64,000 nt of DNA from Sphingomonas sanxanigenens DSM 19645 = NX02 (GTDB lineage: Bacteria; Pseudomonadota; Alphaproteobacteria; Sphingomonadales; Sphingomonadaceae), in assembly GCF_000512205.2 (NCBI RefSeq), contig NZ_CP011450.1, positions 248,001-312,000 of the forward strand, read 5' to 3'. A model generated the notes under the pieces. It saw only the letters and a list, made by a program, of their open reading frames with translations, ran no database searches and was not told the origin of the DNA. Position numbers and translations under genes: made by a program. Shown piece by piece: positions 1 to 10,014 of the stretch (its first letter is position 1; each line of letters opens with the position of its first letter).

Positions 1-4
1 TACA

Positions 5-1027
5 ATGCAGGCCGCAGTGGTCGAAACGTTCGGCCAGCCTTTGGTCCTCCGCGAATGGGACATGCCGACGCCTGGCCCAGGTCAGATCGTCGTCAAGACC
101 GAAGCGTGCGGCGTGTGCCACACCGATCTCCATGCCGCAAATGGCGATTGGCCGGTCAAGCCGACGCCCCCGTTCATTCCGGGTCACGAGGCGATCGGTC
201 CGGTCGTCGCGGTCGGAGCGGGCGTGACGATCGTCAAGGAAGGCGACCGGGTCGGAGTGCCCTGGCTCTATTCAGCATGCGGCCGCTGCGAATATTGCCT
301 GAAGGCTCAGGAGACGGTTTGCGCCAAGGCGCAGTTCGGCGGCTACACGAAGAATGGCGGCTTCGCCGAATACATCCTGGCCGACCCCAATTACGTCGCC
401 CACATCCCCGACGGCCTGTCGTCGATCGAGGCCGCGCCGCTCGTCTGCGCCGGCATCACCACCTACAAGGGCATCAAGGAAACCGGAGCCAGGCCCGGCG
501 AATGGATCGCCGTTTCCGGCGCCGGAGGCCTCGGCCATCTGGCCATCCAGTATGCCAAGGCCATGGGACTGTCCGTCGCGGCGATCGACATCGACGACAC
601 AAAGCTCGAACATGCAAAACGCCTCGGCGCCGATCTTGCGATCAACGCCAAAGAGGGCGACCCGGCGGAGGCCTTGAAAAAGGCGACGGGCGGCGGTGCT
701 CACGGGGTCCTGATTACAGCGCCCTCCCTCCCGGCGTTCAAGCAGGGAGTCGCCATGACGCGTAAGCGCGGAACCTGCGTGCTGGTCGGGCTGCCGCCCG
801 GCGAGTTTCCGGTCCCGCTCTTCGATGTAGTCGTTGACTGCATCACCATTCGGGGATCGTTCGTCGGCACACGCCAGGACATGGCCGAGGCCCTCGCATT
901 CGCCGCCGAAGGCAAGGTCAAGGCGAACATCGAACTGCAGCCGCTTTCGGCGATCAACGAGGTTTTGAGCCGGCTGCAACGCGGCGATGTGGCCGCACGC
1001 GTCGTCCTCGATTTCGCGGGCAAGTGA
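5..1027 (+). CDS. adhP: Zinc-dependent alcohol dehydrogenase, AdhP type
   Basis: This 340-residue medium-chain dehydrogenase would interconvert alcohols and aldehydes with NAD in the cytoplasm. The catalytic-zinc motif CGVCHTDLH is near residue 36 and GHEAIGPVVAVG follows. The structural-zinc cysteines are in CGRCEYCLKAQETVC near residue 95, and the Rossmann glycines in SGAGGLGHLAIQ near 170. The length is that of the AdhP family. Its stop overlaps the next gene (copA) by 4 nt, so it is probably translated with the copper operon. That is unusual for an alcohol dehydrogenase and may link it to aldehyde or redox stress. A paralogue lies at 20074-21102. Only 4 bases precede the start, so the promoter is outside the window. 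Confidence 0.93.
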   Translation: MQAAVVETFGQPLVLREWDMPTPGPGQIVVKTEACGVCHTDLHAANGDWPVKPTPPFIPGHEAIGPVVAVGAGVTIVKEGDRVGVPWLYSACGRCEYCLKAQETVCAKAQFGGYTKNGGFAEYILADPNYVAHIPDGLSSIEAAPLVCAGITTYKGIKETGARPGEWIAVSGAGGLGHLAIQYAKAMGLSVAAIDIDDTKLEHAKRLGADLAINAKEGDPAEALKKATGGGAHGVLITAPSLPAFKQGVAMTRKRGTCVLVGLPPGEFPVPLFDVVVDCITIRGSFVGTRQDMAEALAFAAEGKVKANIELQPLSAINEVLSRLQRGDVAARVVLDFAGK

Positions 1028-2979
1028 TCGTTATGACAAGGTCTTTGGATCGCATCGGCCGACGCGAGGTGATGGCGGGCGCGGGTCTGCTTGGCCTATC
1101 GGCGGTTCTCGCGCGCTCGGCGCCGGCTTATGCCTGGACGCAGGACAGCCAGGCCTTGCCGGTCCCGCGGCCCTCCTCCGCGAACGTGCGCAGCTACGAT
1201 CTGGAGATCGACGACTACCGACTGATGGTCGACGGACGTCCCGGCAAAGCGATGGCGATTAACGGAACCGTGCCGGGGCCGCTCCTGCGTTTCCGCGAGG
1301 GCGAAGACGCCGTCATACGGGTCACGAACCGCTTGAAGGAGATCGCCTCGATCCACTGGCACGGGATCCTCCTGCCCCCGGGCATGGACGGGGTTCCCGG
1401 CGTGAGCTTCGCCGGCATCGCGCCGGGCGAGACGTTCACCTACCGCTTTCCGCTGCTTCAGAGCGGCACCTACTGGTGCCACAGCCATTCGGGCGGGCAG
1501 GAGCTGCTCGGCGTCTACGCGCCCTTCGTCATCGATCCGGCCGGTCCCGATCCCGTCGCCTTCGACCGGGACTATGTCGTGTTGATGTCCGACTGGAGCT
1601 TCGAGGCTCCAGAAAAGATTATCGCCAATCTCAAGAAGCAGTCCGGATATTACAATTATCAGAAGCGCACGCTGGCCGATCTCGTGCGCGATGTCAGCGC
1701 GAACGGCTGGTCGGCGACGCTCATGGAACGGCTCAGCTGGTCCAAGATGAGGATGGACCCGACCGACTTCGCCGACGTCACCGGTTACACCTACACCTAC
1801 CTCGTTAACGGTCTGACCAGCGACGCCAATTGGACGGGGCTGTTCCGGCCGGGTGAGCGCGTACGCCTGCGTTTCATCGCGGCCGGCGCGATGACCTATT
1901 TCGATATCCGCATCCCCGGGCTCAAGATGACCGTGGTCCAGGCCGACGGGCAGGACATCCAGCCGCTGGAGGTAGACGAGTTCCGGATCGCGCCCGGCGA
2001 AACATTCGACGTCATCGTCGTGCCCGAGGACCGCGCCTACACGCTGATGGCGGAGACGATGGACCGCAGCGGGTTCGCGCGCGGCACCCTGGCCCCGCGC
2101 GCTGGCATGACCGCCCCGATCCCGCCGCGCCGACCGCGGCCGATCCGCACCATGGCCGACATGGGGATGGACATGGGCGGCATGGACATGGGCGCGGGCA
2201 AGGCCGGGATGGGGAGCATGTCCGGGATGCCGGGCGCCGCCGCTCCCGCGTCACCGCCGATCATGGACATGAGCGGCCACCAGATGCAGAACATGGGCGC
2301 GGCCGGGCGGGTTCGCGCGGACGCCGCCGGAAAACTGAAGACGGCGCACCAATCGGGCATGGCCGACATGCCGACGACCGGCGGCGCGATGGGCGCCATG
2401 GGTGCGATGCCGGGCATGAGCGGCGAAGGCGCCTCGGTCAAAGATCAGCGCTTCGCTCACGGCCCCGACACGCACGGGGTCGGCAATTCCTCGATCGCCA
2501 TGGTCGCGAAGAACCGTCTCGGCGAACCGGGCTCGGGGTTCGACACCGAGAATTCGCGCGTCCTGGTCTACGCCGATCTTCGCAGCGTGATCCCGCAAAC
2601 CGATCTGCGTGCGCCCGAGCGCGAGATCGAACTGCACATCACGGGCAACATGGACCGCTACAGCTGGTCCTTCGACGGCAAGAAATACTCCGAAGCGCGC
2701 ACCCCAATCGCGTTCAGATATGGCGAACGGCTGCGCATGGTGTTCGTCAACGACACCATGATGGAACATCCGATCCACCTTCACGGCATGTGGATGGAGC
2801 TCGAGAACGGCGGCGGAGCGAACCAGCCGCGCAAGCATACGGTCAGCGTCAAACCCGCCGAGCGCCTGACGGTGGCTGTGACCGCCGACGCACCTGGGCA
2901 ATGGGCGATGCACTGCCACCTGTTGCTCCACATGGAGATGGGCATGTTCCGCGTCGTCGAAGTCTCCTCCCCCGCCTGA
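1024..2979 (+). CDS. copA: Copper resistance multicopper oxidase CopA (copy 1)
   Basis: A periplasmic multicopper oxidase of 651 residues that would oxidise Cu(I) and bind copper. The N-terminus has a twin-arginine signal (GRREVMAG followed by a hydrophobic stretch). The four copper-ligand motifs are present: SIHWHG, YWCHSHSG, HPIHLHG and WAMHCHLLLHMEMGMF. Between cupredoxin domains 2 and 3 is a long Met-rich region, about residues 375-470, with repeated MGM/MDM units that should bind Cu(I). The GTG start at 1024 overlaps the adhP stop; an ATG at 1033 is an alternative. copB follows 13 nt downstream. A second, more Met/His-rich copy lies at 32260-34266. Confidence 0.95.
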   Translation: MIVMTRSLDRIGRREVMAGAGLLGLSAVLARSAPAYAWTQDSQALPVPRPSSANVRSYDLEIDDYRLMVDGRPGKAMAINGTVPGPLLRFREGEDAVIRVTNRLKEIASIHWHGILLPPGMDGVPGVSFAGIAPGETFTYRFPLLQSGTYWCHSHSGGQELLGVYAPFVIDPAGPDPVAFDRDYVVLMSDWSFEAPEKIIANLKKQSGYYNYQKRTLADLVRDVSANGWSATLMERLSWSKMRMDPTDFADVTGYTYTYLVNGLTSDANWTGLFRPGERVRLRFIAAGAMTYFDIRIPGLKMTVVQADGQDIQPLEVDEFRIAPGETFDVIVVPEDRAYTLMAETMDRSGFARGTLAPRAGMTAPIPPRRPRPIRTMADMGMDMGGMDMGAGKAGMGSMSGMPGAAAPASPPIMDMSGHQMQNMGAAGRVRADAAGKLKTAHQSGMADMPTTGGAMGAMGAMPGMSGEGASVKDQRFAHGPDTHGVGNSSIAMVAKNRLGEPGSGFDTENSRVLVYADLRSVIPQTDLRAPEREIELHITGNMDRYSWSFDGKKYSEARTPIAFRYGERLRMVFVNDTMMEHPIHLHGMWMELENGGGANQPRKHTVSVKPAERLTVAVTADAPGQWAMHCHLLLHMEMGMFRVVEVSSPA

Positions 2980-2992
2980 CCGGAGAAAGCCG

Positions 2993-3868
2993 TTGCGCTT
3001 CGCACCTTCATTATTGCCCGTCCTGTTCCTGCTGCCCACCGGTCTTCAAGCACAAGAGACGGGCGCGCGGGGAGCCGGCGAACCGATGTCCATGCCGATG
3101 CCGGCTCCCGGCCAAACTTCGCATGCCGAACCGGTTGCTGCACCTGCCCCGACAGACCAGGAGACAGCAACGCTGCCCAACCTGGAGGACCGCTCAGGAT
3201 GGCCGGAGCCGACCGCCGACAGCGCGAACTACAGCTACCTGGTGACAGAACTGCTCGAGTATCGCGAAAGTCGCGCCGCGGGAGCGATCCGCTGGGACAT
3301 TTACGGCTGGTACGGCGGCGACGTGAACCGGCTCTGGGTCAAGACCGAAGGGCTGCAAGACGTATCGGGGCCAGGCGGAGGCGAGCAGGAGGCCCAGCTT
3401 CTTTACGGCCGCCTGATCTCGCCCTTCTTCGACTTTCAGGCCGGCGTCCGTTTTGCGCACCGCTCGGGGCCAGGCCCCAATCAATCGCGAACCTATGCCG
3501 CGATCGGCGTGCAGGGCCTCGCTCCTTACCGCTATTCGCTCGAACCGACGTTGTTCATAAGCCAGGACGGCAAGGTCTCCATGCGGGCGACCGCCACCTA
3601 TGATCAGCAGCTGACACAGCGGCTCATCCTGCAACCCCGCTTCGAGTTCGACGCCGCAGTCCAAAAGGATCGGTCGTTCGGCGTCGGTTCCGGGCTGAAC
3701 AAGACCGAACTCGGTCTCCGGCTGCGGTATGAAGTAAAGCGCGAGTTCGCCCCGTATGTGGGCGTGTCGTGGACACAGAGCTACGGAAGCACGAAACGAC
3801 TGGCGCGCGCGGAAGGTGAAGACACCAGCCTCGTTTCTGTCGTCGCGGGAGTCCGGATGTGGTTCTGA
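2993..3868 (+). CDS. copB: Copper resistance outer-membrane protein CopB (copy 1)
   Basis: A 291-residue outer-membrane copper-binding protein of the CopB/PcoB family. It has a signal peptide (hydrophobic run ending LQAQE), then a short Met/Pro linker (MSMPMPAPG), then the CopB barrel with the family signatures WDIYGWYGGDVNRLW, GRLISPFFDFQAGVR and LRYEVKREFAPYVGVSW. It ends in Phe, as outer-membrane barrels do. The start is TTG at 2993, 13 nt after copA; no ATG near the signal peptide gives a better start. Its linker is much shorter than in the second copy at 30993-32270. Confidence 0.92.
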   Translation: MRFAPSLLPVLFLLPTGLQAQETGARGAGEPMSMPMPAPGQTSHAEPVAAPAPTDQETATLPNLEDRSGWPEPTADSANYSYLVTELLEYRESRAAGAIRWDIYGWYGGDVNRLWVKTEGLQDVSGPGGGEQEAQLLYGRLISPFFDFQAGVRFAHRSGPGPNQSRTYAAIGVQGLAPYRYSLEPTLFISQDGKVSMRATATYDQQLTQRLILQPRFEFDAAVQKDRSFGVGSGLNKTELGLRLRYEVKREFAPYVGVSWTQSYGSTKRLARAEGEDTSLVSVVAGVRMWF

Positions 3869-3926
3869 GAAAGGCGCGCGCCTCGATGGACCTGACCAAC
3901 CTCGCCCGGCAGTCGAGGTGTGAAGA

Positions 3927-4238
3927 ATGTTAGACGGAAATGGAGCGGTCGATATGAGTAATTCCGGACGGCGATTGGCACAACGGCTCCGAGCGCACCC
4001 CCTGACTTCGGTCGTCTCCGGCATTCTCGTCATTGTGGCACTATATCTGGTGTACGAGCACCGCACCTCCCCGCTTGCAATGCTCCCCTACCTCCTCCTG
4101 CTCGCTTGTCCGCTGATGCATTTTTTCATGCATGGTGGTCATCGCCGGCGCACCAGCGAACGTGCGGAGAACTCGGGAGGTCCAGCGGGGACAATCGGCA
4201 ACCGCCTTGTTAGCCGCGAAGCAGAGGGTGGGCAGTGA
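3927..4238 (+). CDS. DUF2933 small membrane protein
   Basis: A 103-residue protein with two hydrophobic segments: VSGILVIVALYLVYEH, and the DUF2933 signature LLLLACPLMHFFMHGGH near residues 57-73. DUF2933 proteins are small inner-membrane proteins of unknown function that recur beside copper-resistance genes. An ATG at 3954 (protein beginning MSNSGRR) also has a good GGAG ribosome site, so the first nine residues are uncertain. It lies 58 nt after copB and directly before the secreted protein at 4240, in the same direction and probably in the same operon. Confidence 0.8.
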   Translation: MLDGNGAVDMSNSGRRLAQRLRAHPLTSVVSGILVIVALYLVYEHRTSPLAMLPYLLLLACPLMHFFMHGGHRRRTSERAENSGGPAGTIGNRLVSREAEGGQ

Positions 4239-4239
4239 T

Positions 4240-4644
4240 ATGCAACTGCGGAGCGCCCATTGGCTCCGCGCGATCGCTCTGATGGCATTTGCAGCCGGTG
4301 CGTCCACTACGAGCGCCTCGCAAGCAGCGACGGTCCAGCCGGAGGCGAGCCTTGTCGGAACTTGGTCTTTCGACGGCCGCCAAGCCTGCAAGTCCGGACC
4401 AGCCTGGGTTTTCAGCTCTGACGGTTCGTATTCGGAAGTGATGCTCCCCGACAGAACGTCGCGAGGGACTGGTGGCTGGCGCGAGCAGGGAGGAAGTATC
4501 TTCTATTCGCTGGCCGTTCCGGCTTCACGAACACGGCGCCGGGCACGGCTTGAACGCCGCATGACCATCATCGAGCGCTCACCGGACCGGATTGTTGCGG
4601 TGACACAACAGCGGGTCCGACATGTGATGCACCGGTGCCGGTAG
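4240..4644 (+). CDS. Secreted protein of unknown function in the copper operon
   Basis: A 134-residue protein with a signal peptide (hydrophobic RAIALMAFAAGAS, probable cleavage after ASQAA). The mature part begins with SLVGTWSF and continues with short beta-rich segments, resembling small lipocalin-like periplasmic proteins. No catalytic motif is visible. The start at 4240 is 2 nt after the preceding stop; an in-frame extension to 4132 would overlap the DUF2933 gene and add no recognisable sequence. Two cysteines (QACKSG and HRCR near the C-terminus) could pair. A role in copper handling is inferred from position only. Confidence 0.6.
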   Translation: MQLRSAHWLRAIALMAFAAGASTTSASQAATVQPEASLVGTWSFDGRQACKSGPAWVFSSDGSYSEVMLPDRTSRGTGGWREQGGSIFYSLAVPASRTRRRARLERRMTIIERSPDRIVAVTQQRVRHVMHRCR

Positions 4645-4671
4645 GAACTTTGTGCTCGTGCCGCCATGGCG

Positions 4672-4696
4672 GCTGGCGGGACACCATCCCGCCAGC
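4672..4696 (+). terminator. Hairpin terminator after copper cluster I
   Basis: A 9-bp perfect stem (GCTGGCGGG / CCCGCCAGC) with a 7-nt loop, followed by TTTC, starts 28 nt after the stop of the secreted protein. It probably ends or attenuates the copA operon transcript before the ATPase gene. Confidence 0.6.
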
Positions 4697-4706
4697 TTTC
4701 ATGGCT

Positions 4707-4736
4707 TTGAACAAACTCCTGCGCCTCCAGTATGAT
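4707..4736 (+). promoter_or_regulatory. Possible sigma70-type promoter for the copper ATPase
   Basis: TTGAAC and TATGAT are separated by 18 nt, about 100 nt upstream of the ATPase start and just after the hairpin at 4672-4696. The match is reasonable, but such hexamers occur by chance. Confidence 0.3.
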
Positions 4737-4837
4737 CTCATACGACAGCCGGTTGGTGGGAGCCGGCTTGGCGCTCCTGCGAAGCTCTGGTTCCGCGTAA
4801 AAGGTGCTCCCGTGCCGGTCGCCACGCCTGCGTCTGA

Positions 4838-7234
4838 ATGAAGGAAAATATTGTGGATCACACGCATGAATACGCGGAAGGCGACCGCCAAATGAAGCCA
4901 TCCGGCCTCCCGGACGGAGCAGTCAGGGATCCGGTATGCGGAATGACGGTGGACCCAGCTACCGCAAAGCACCGCCATGATCTGGACGACACCATCTACT
5001 ATTTCTGCAGCGAGGGGTGCCGCTCGAAGTTTGCCGCGGATCCTGAGCGTTATCTCAACCCTCCCGCAACAAAGCCCGCGATCACCAGTCCGGCAATGGG
5101 CGCATTGCCCGAGCCGGCTCAGGGGGCCGTATGGACCTGCCCGATGCATCCCGAGATTCGCCGCCCCGGTCCCGGGAGCTGCCCGATCTGCGGGATGGCG
5201 CTGGAGCCGGCCGACCCCACGCTCGAAGAGGGCCCCAATCCCGAACTGATTGATATGACCAGGCGGTTCTGGGTCAGCGCCATTCTGTCCCTGCCCCTCC
5301 TCGCTCTGGCAATGGGGGGCGAGCTTTTCGGCTGGCATCCACTCCCGATGCGTACGTCGATGCTCGTCCAACTTGCGCTCGCTACCCCGGTCGTGCTGTG
5401 GGGCGCCTGGCCATTTTTCGAGCGAGGCTGGGCTTCGCTCAAGAGCCGAAACCTCAACATGTTCACGTTGATCAGCCTCGGCGTCGGGGTTGCCTACGTC
5501 TTCAGCGTGGTGGCCACCTTAGCGCCCGATCTCTTCCCTCCCTCGTTCCGAACGATGGGAGGAGCCGTCCCGGTCTATTTTGAAGCGGCGGCTGTCATCG
5601 TCACGCTGGTTCTGCTCGGCCAGGTCCTGGAGTTGCGTGCCCGTTCGGCAACCGGACGGGCGATCCGCGCGCTGCTCGGCCTCGCCCCGAAAACGGCTCG
5701 CATCGTGCGCGCTGACGGACGCGAGGAAGACATTCCGCTCGAGCATGTCGTGGTCGGTGACACGCTTCGTGTGCGGCCCGGCGAGAAGATACCGGTCGAC
5801 GGCATCGTCACTGACGGCCGATCCTCAGTCGACGAATCCATGATCAGCGGTGAGCCCGTGCCGGTGGAAAAGGTCCCCGGCGAGAAGGTGACCGGAGCCA
5901 CCGTGAACGGCACCGGCAGCCTGTTGATGCGCGCCGAGCGCGTCGGCCAGGATACGATGCTATCGCAGATCGTCCGCATGGTCGCAGACGCACAGCGCTC
6001 GCGGGCTCCAATTCAGGCGCTGGCCGACAAGGTCTCGGCCTGGTTCGTTCCCGCCGTCGTGCTGATTGCGATTCTCGCCTTTGGCGTGTGGTCGATCTGG
6101 GGTCCGGAACCGGCGCTCAGCTTTGCGCTCGTCAACGCGGTTGCGGTTCTCATCATCGCCTGTCCCTGCGCCTTGGGCCTCGCCACGCCGATGTCGATCA
6201 TGGTCGGCACCGGCCGCGGCGCCACTGCCGGCGTCCTCGTCAAGAACGCCGAGGCACTCGAGCTCATGGAGAAGATCGATACGCTGGTCGTGGACAAGAC
6301 CGGCACGCTCACCCTCGGTAAGCCCAAGCTCGTCGCCGTCACTGTCGCAGAAGGCCGCGCCGAAGCTGACGTCCTGAGGCTTGCAGCCGCTCTTGAGCGC
6401 GGTAGCGAGCACCCGCTTGCAGCAGCGATCGTGGAGGGTGCCGAGGAGCGCGGGCTGGAGTTGCCGAGCACGACCGACTTCGCGTCGCATACGGGCAAGG
6501 GCGTGACCGGGAAGGTGGAAGGGCGTCAGGTCGCTTTGGGCAATAAGGCGCTGCTTGAGGGCCTGGGCATCGACACCTCGGAGCTGACAGGTCAAGCCGA
6601 CGCGATGCGCGCCGAGGGCCAGGGCGTCATGTTCACGGCGATAGACGGAGCGCTTGCCGGACTCATCGCCGTGGCTGATCCAATCAAGGAGAGCGCTGCC
6701 GACGCGATCGCCGAACTACGCAAGGGAGGCGTTCGAGTGGTCATGCTGACCGGCGACAATCAGCGCACCGCGGATGCGGTGGCACGGAAGATCGGCGGCA
6801 TCGACGAGGTCTTCGCCGACGTTCTCCCCGACCAGAAGCAGGCCGTGGTGGAACGGCTCCGTGCCGAGGGCCGCCGCGTGGCAATGGCCGGCGATGGCAT
6901 CAACGATGCGCCTGCTCTGGCTGCCGCGGACGTCGGCATAGCGATGGGAACAGGGACGGACGTTGCGATGGAGAGCGCGTCCGTGACCCTGGTCAAGGGT
7001 GACCTTGGCGGGATTGTCCGCGCCCGCCGGCTCAGCCGCGCGGTGATGCGCAACATCCGGCAGAACCTGTTCTTCTCGTTCATCTTCAATGCGGCGGGCG
7101 TGCCAATCGCGGCCGGAGTGTTCTATCCCCTGTTCGGACTGCTCCTCAGCCCCATCATTGCCGGCGCCGCGATGGCGTTCAGCTCGGTGGCTGTTATCGG
7201 AAACGCGCTTCGTCTGCGGACGGTGCGGCTTTGA
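4838..7234 (+). CDS. actP: Copper-translocating P1B-1-type ATPase
   Basis: A 798-residue inner-membrane ATPase that would export Cu(I) from the cytoplasm. In place of the usual N-terminal CxxC HMA domain it has a YHS domain (about residues 27-75, DPVCGMTV and [10 protein letters not shown]) and a heavy-metal-binding domain (about 98-125, CPMHPEIR and [10 protein letters not shown]). It then has eight membrane segments with the phosphatase motif SGEP, the transport motif [10 protein letters not shown], the phosphorylation site [10 protein letters not shown], an HP locus ([11 protein letters not shown]) and [10 protein letters not shown]. The last membrane helix contains [15 protein letters not shown], the MxxSS signature of copper pumps. 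Starts at GTG 4853 or ATG 4868 are possible. Confidence 0.93.
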   Translation: MKENIVDHTHEYAEGDRQMKPSGLPDGAVRDPVCGMTVDPATAKHRHDLDDTIYYFCSEGCRSKFAADPERYLNPPATKPAITSPAMGALPEPAQGAVWTCPMHPEIRRPGPGSCPICGMALEPADPTLEEGPNPELIDMTRRFWVSAILSLPLLALAMGGELFGWHPLPMRTSMLVQLALATPVVLWGAWPFFERGWASLKSRNLNMFTLISLGVGVAYVFSVVATLAPDLFPPSFRTMGGAVPVYFEAAAVIVTLVLLGQVLELRARSATGRAIRALLGLAPKTARIVRADGREEDIPLEHVVVGDTLRVRPGEKIPVDGIVTDGRSSVDESMISGEPVPVEKVPGEKVTGATVNGTGSLLMRAERVGQDTMLSQIVRMVADAQRSRAPIQALADKVSAWFVPAVVLIAILAFGVWSIWGPEPALSFALVNAVAVLIIACPCALGLATPMSIMVGTGRGATAGVLVKNAEALELMEKIDTLVVDKTGTLTLGKPKLVAVTVAEGRAEADVLRLAAALERGSEHPLAAAIVEGAEERGLELPSTTDFASHTGKGVTGKVEGRQVALGNKALLEGLGIDTSELTGQADAMRAEGQGVMFTAIDGALAGLIAVADPIKESAADAIAELRKGGVRVVMLTGDNQRTADAVARKIGGIDEVFADVLPDQKQAVVERLRAEGRRVAMAGDGINDAPALAAADVGIAMGTGTDVAMESASVTLVKGDLGGIVRARRLSRAVMRNIRQNLFFSFIFNAAGVPIAAGVFYPLFGLLLSPIIAGAAMAFSSVAVIGNALRLRTVRL

Positions 7235-7262
7235 TGGCGAAGCAGCTCCCCGTCTTTCGCCA
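7235..7262 (+). terminator. Weak hairpin after the copper ATPase
   Basis: TGGCGAA and TTCGCCA can pair over a 14-nt loop immediately after the ATPase stop. A GTTTTT run lies about 15 nt further on, so this is only a weak terminator candidate. Confidence 0.3.
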
Positions 7263-7617
7263 GAACGGCAGTTGCTCGTTTTTAGCGAAGCTGAAGTAGG
7301 CTCTCTGATCTCGCCGGGCAGCCGCCATCGGTGGCAGTAGGTAGCTCCGGGCGTGGATCGAGCAAAACGAAATAGTTTGAGGGCGATATCAGGACAACGG
7401 ACTCTATGACCATTACGCAGGTGGCCACGATTGATATCAGCGGTATTGTCCGGGTTGCGGTAACGGCCCTTGAACTTGCCGGCACGGGCGCGATCTTGGC
7501 GGGCGCCCTGATAGCTACCGCGGCTTGCGCCAAGAGAACCTGGTCCAGCGGCTACGAGGTAAGCGTGGCCTGAGGGCCGCCTTGCCCGTTTGGCCGTAGC
7601 CGGGATGCTTATCGTCT

Positions 7618-8055
7618 TTGACGAGGGCGCGGGCGGTGCGGGAGGTTTTCGGTTCTGAGACTGGTCGTACGAGCGCTCGTACGACTGGTCGTGTGGAGGT
7701 GGTCGGCCGGGTATCGGGCCGACGGAGCTGGTCGGACGCGGAGAAGCTGGAGATCCTGGCCGAGGCGTTCCGGCCGGGCGTGCGGGTCCGTGATGTCATC
7801 GCCCGGCGCGAGGTGTCGAGCAGCCTGATCTATACGTGGCGCAAGCAGGCGCGGCTGGGCAAGCTGGGCGGGGTCGCGCCTGCGCTGCCGGCATTCGCCG
7901 AGGTGCGCGTGGCCGATGTCGCCGCACCTGCGCCGCAGCCGGCGACATCCACGTCTGGCCTCATCTGCATCGAATTTCCGGGTGGCGTCCGAGTGAGCGT
8001 GGACGGGTCGGTGGACGCCGGCGCGCTGGCGCGAGTGTTGTCGGTGCTGCGTTGA
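7618..8055 (+). CDS. tnpA: IS66-family accessory protein TnpA
   Basis: A 145-residue helix-turn-helix protein of the IS66 Orf1 type. The DNA-binding part is RRSWSDAEKLEILAEAF, then VRDVIARREVSSSLIYTWRKQ near residues 45-80. The C-terminus (GLICIEFPGGVRVSVDG, LARVLSVLR) is the usual IS66 Orf1 tail. The start is uncertain (TTG 7618, GTG 7636 or a later codon). Its stop overlaps the TTG start of tnpB (TTGA), which suggests translational coupling. Confidence 0.85.
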   Translation: MTRARAVREVFGSETGRTSARTTGRVEVVGRVSGRRSWSDAEKLEILAEAFRPGVRVRDVIARREVSSSLIYTWRKQARLGKLGGVAPALPAFAEVRVADVAAPAPQPATSTSGLICIEFPGGVRVSVDGSVDAGALARVLSVLR

Positions 8056-8399
8056 GCCCCACGCCGTTGCCGACGCGGGTGTTCCTGGCGTGTGGCGTCA
8101 CCGACATGCGCAAAGGGTTCGATGGCCTGGCGGTACTGGTGCAGCAGGTGCTGGCCCAGAACCCGCACTCGGGCGCGTTGTTCGCGTTCCGGGGCAAGCG
8201 GGGTCATCTGGTCAAGCTGCTGTGGTTCGATGGGCAAGGCCTGTGCCTGTTCTCCAAGCGGCTCGACCGGGGTCGGTTCGTCTGGCCGGTGACCGCGACG
8301 GGCACGGTGACGCTGACGCCGGCACAATTGTCGATGCTGCTGGAGGGCATCGACTGGCGTCGCCCAGAGCGGACGTTCACGCCGACGCTGGCGGGGTGA
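8052..8399 (+). CDS. tnpB: IS66-family Orf2 protein TnpB
   Basis: A 115-residue protein with the diagnostic IS66 Orf2 sequence: TRVFLACGVTDMRKGFDGLA, then FAFRGKRGHLVKLLWFDGQG, then LCLFSKRLDRGRFVWP. The TTG start at 8052 overlaps the tnpA stop; a longer in-frame extension to 7836 is only the shadow of tnpA. The protein is needed for IS66 transposition but its exact function is unknown. Confidence 0.88.
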   Translation: MSPTPLPTRVFLACGVTDMRKGFDGLAVLVQQVLAQNPHSGALFAFRGKRGHLVKLLWFDGQGLCLFSKRLDRGRFVWPVTATGTVTLTPAQLSMLLEGIDWRRPERTFTPTLAG

Positions 8400-8439
8400 A
8401 AACGGCGGTTTTGCGACGCTTTTTCTCGCCCGTCGATGC

Positions 8440-10014
8440 GTGATCTGTTATGAAATGCGGGTGCTGGAAGCGCCTGTTTCCCCTGCTGATGCCACCGCGC
8501 GGATCGCCGCGCTGGAGGCATCGCTCGCCCGGGCGAATGCCGCGCTCGCCGCCCGCGATCTGCTCATCGACACGTTGCGCGGGCAGATCGCCCGACTGCG
8601 GCGGATGCAGTTCGGTGCCTCCTCCGAGAAGTTGGGCCGCGAGATCGAACAGCTCGAGCTGGCGCTGGAAGAGCTGGAAACGGAGCGGGATGTTTCCGAA
8701 GTCGAGACTGCGGCGCCTGGAGTAGCGCCGCGCCTGGCACCGGTCCGCAGTCTGCCGGAGCATCTGCCGCGCGAGGAGGTCGTCCACGAGCCGGCGTCCG
8801 GTATCTGCACCTGCCCGGACTGCGGTGGTGCGCTGCGCCGGCTGGGCGTGGACGCGCACGAGATGCTCGACATCGTGCCGGTGCGCTGGCGGGTCGTGCG
8901 CAACGTCCGCCCCAAATACAGCTGCCGGTCTTGCGAGAAGATCGTCCAGGCACCCGCGCCGGTCAGCGCTGTGGCGCGGGGCAAGGCGACCTTCGCGACG
9001 CTGGCGCACGTCGTCGTCTCCAAGTTCGACCACCATCTGCCGTTGTACCGCCAGGCCGAGATGATGGCCGCGCAGGGGCTCGAGATCGACCGCTCGACGC
9101 TCGCGGGCTGGGCCGGGCAAGCTGCAGCACTGCTCGACCCGGTGGTCAGCCGTATCCGTGACGAGGTGCTCAAGGCCGACAAGATCCATGCCGACGACAC
9201 GCCGGTGCCGGTGCTCGACCCCGGCCGTGGCAAGACCGCGACCGGGCGGCTGTGGGTGTACGCCGCCGACGACCAGGCGTCCGGCAGCACGACACCGCCC
9301 GCAACATGGTATCGCTTCACGCCCGACCGCACCGCGGCGCACCCGCAGGCGCATCTCGCCGGCTTTCGCGGCTTTCTCCAGGCCGATGCCTATGCGGGCT
9401 ATGACGCCCTGTACCGCGGTGGCGTCACAGAGGTGGCATGCTGGGCACACTTCCGGCGCAAGGTGTTCGACCTGCACGAGCGCCTCTCCACGCCGCTGAC
9501 CACCGATATCCTGGAGCGCATCGGCGCGCTCTATGCCGTCGAGGCGGAGGTGCGTGGTCAGCCGCCGGATGTACGCCGTCGAGCGCGACAGGAACGAAGC
9601 CAGTCGCTGGTCGACGCCTTGCGCGAGGTGCTCGACGCTGCCCTTCGCCGCCTGTCGCCCAAGTCCGACATGGCCAAAGCCATCGCCTATGGCACCAAAC
9701 GCTGGCCGGCGCTGTGCCGCTTCCTGGGTGACGGGCGTCTGGAGATCGACAACAACATCGCGGAGCGGGCCCTGCGCGGCGTCGCCGTGGGAAGGCGCAA
9801 CTGGCTGTTCGCGGGTTCGCGCGCAGGCGGCGAGCGAGCCGCCGCCATCTACACCGTCATCCAGACCTGCAAGGCCAACGGCGTCGACCCGCAGGCCTAT
9901 ATCGCCGATGTCATCGCCAGGGTCGCCGGCGACTGGCCCGCCACCCGCTGGGACGAGCTGATGCCGTGGAACTGGGTGCCCCAGACAGATCAGCCAACAG
10001 CCCAAGCCGCATAA
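8440..10014 (+). CDS. tnpC: IS66-family transposase TnpC
   Basis: A 524-residue DDE transposase. It has an N-terminal coiled coil (about residues 10-75), a zinc-finger-like segment (CTCPDCGGALRRLG, then CRSCEK), the catalytic core beginning KADKIHADDTPVPVL, then GFLQADAYAGYDALYRGG, and the glutamate region with RLEIDNNIAERALRGVAVGR. It ends with the IS66 C-terminal signature (AYIADVIARVAGDWPAT, DELMPWNW). Start GTG 8440 or ATG 8455. The reading frame is complete, so the element may still be active. Confidence 0.95.
   Translation: MICYEMRVLEAPVSPADATARIAALEASLARANAALAARDLLIDTLRGQIARLRRMQFGASSEKLGREIEQLELALEELETERDVSEVETAAPGVAPRLAPVRSLPEHLPREEVVHEPASGICTCPDCGGALRRLGVDAHEMLDIVPVRWRVVRNVRPKYSCRSCEKIVQAPAPVSAVARGKATFATLAHVVVSKFDHHLPLYRQAEMMAAQGLEIDRSTLAGWAGQAAALLDPVVSRIRDEVLKADKIHADDTPVPVLDPGRGKTATGRLWVYAADDQASGSTTPPATWYRFTPDRTAAHPQAHLAGFRGFLQADAYAGYDALYRGGVTEVACWAHFRRKVFDLHERLSTPLTTDILERIGALYAVEAEVRGQPPDVRRRARQERSQSLVDALREVLDAALRRLSPKSDMAKAIAYGTKRWPALCRFLGDGRLEIDNNIAERALRGVAVGRRNWLFAGSRAGGERAAAIYTVIQTCKANGVDPQAYIADVIARVAGDWPATRWDELMPWNWVPQTDQPTAQAA

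Noticed and set aside
8377..10005. A 542-codon open frame on the minus strand
   Set aside because: It is antisense to the IS66 transposase with no domain; rejected as a shadow.
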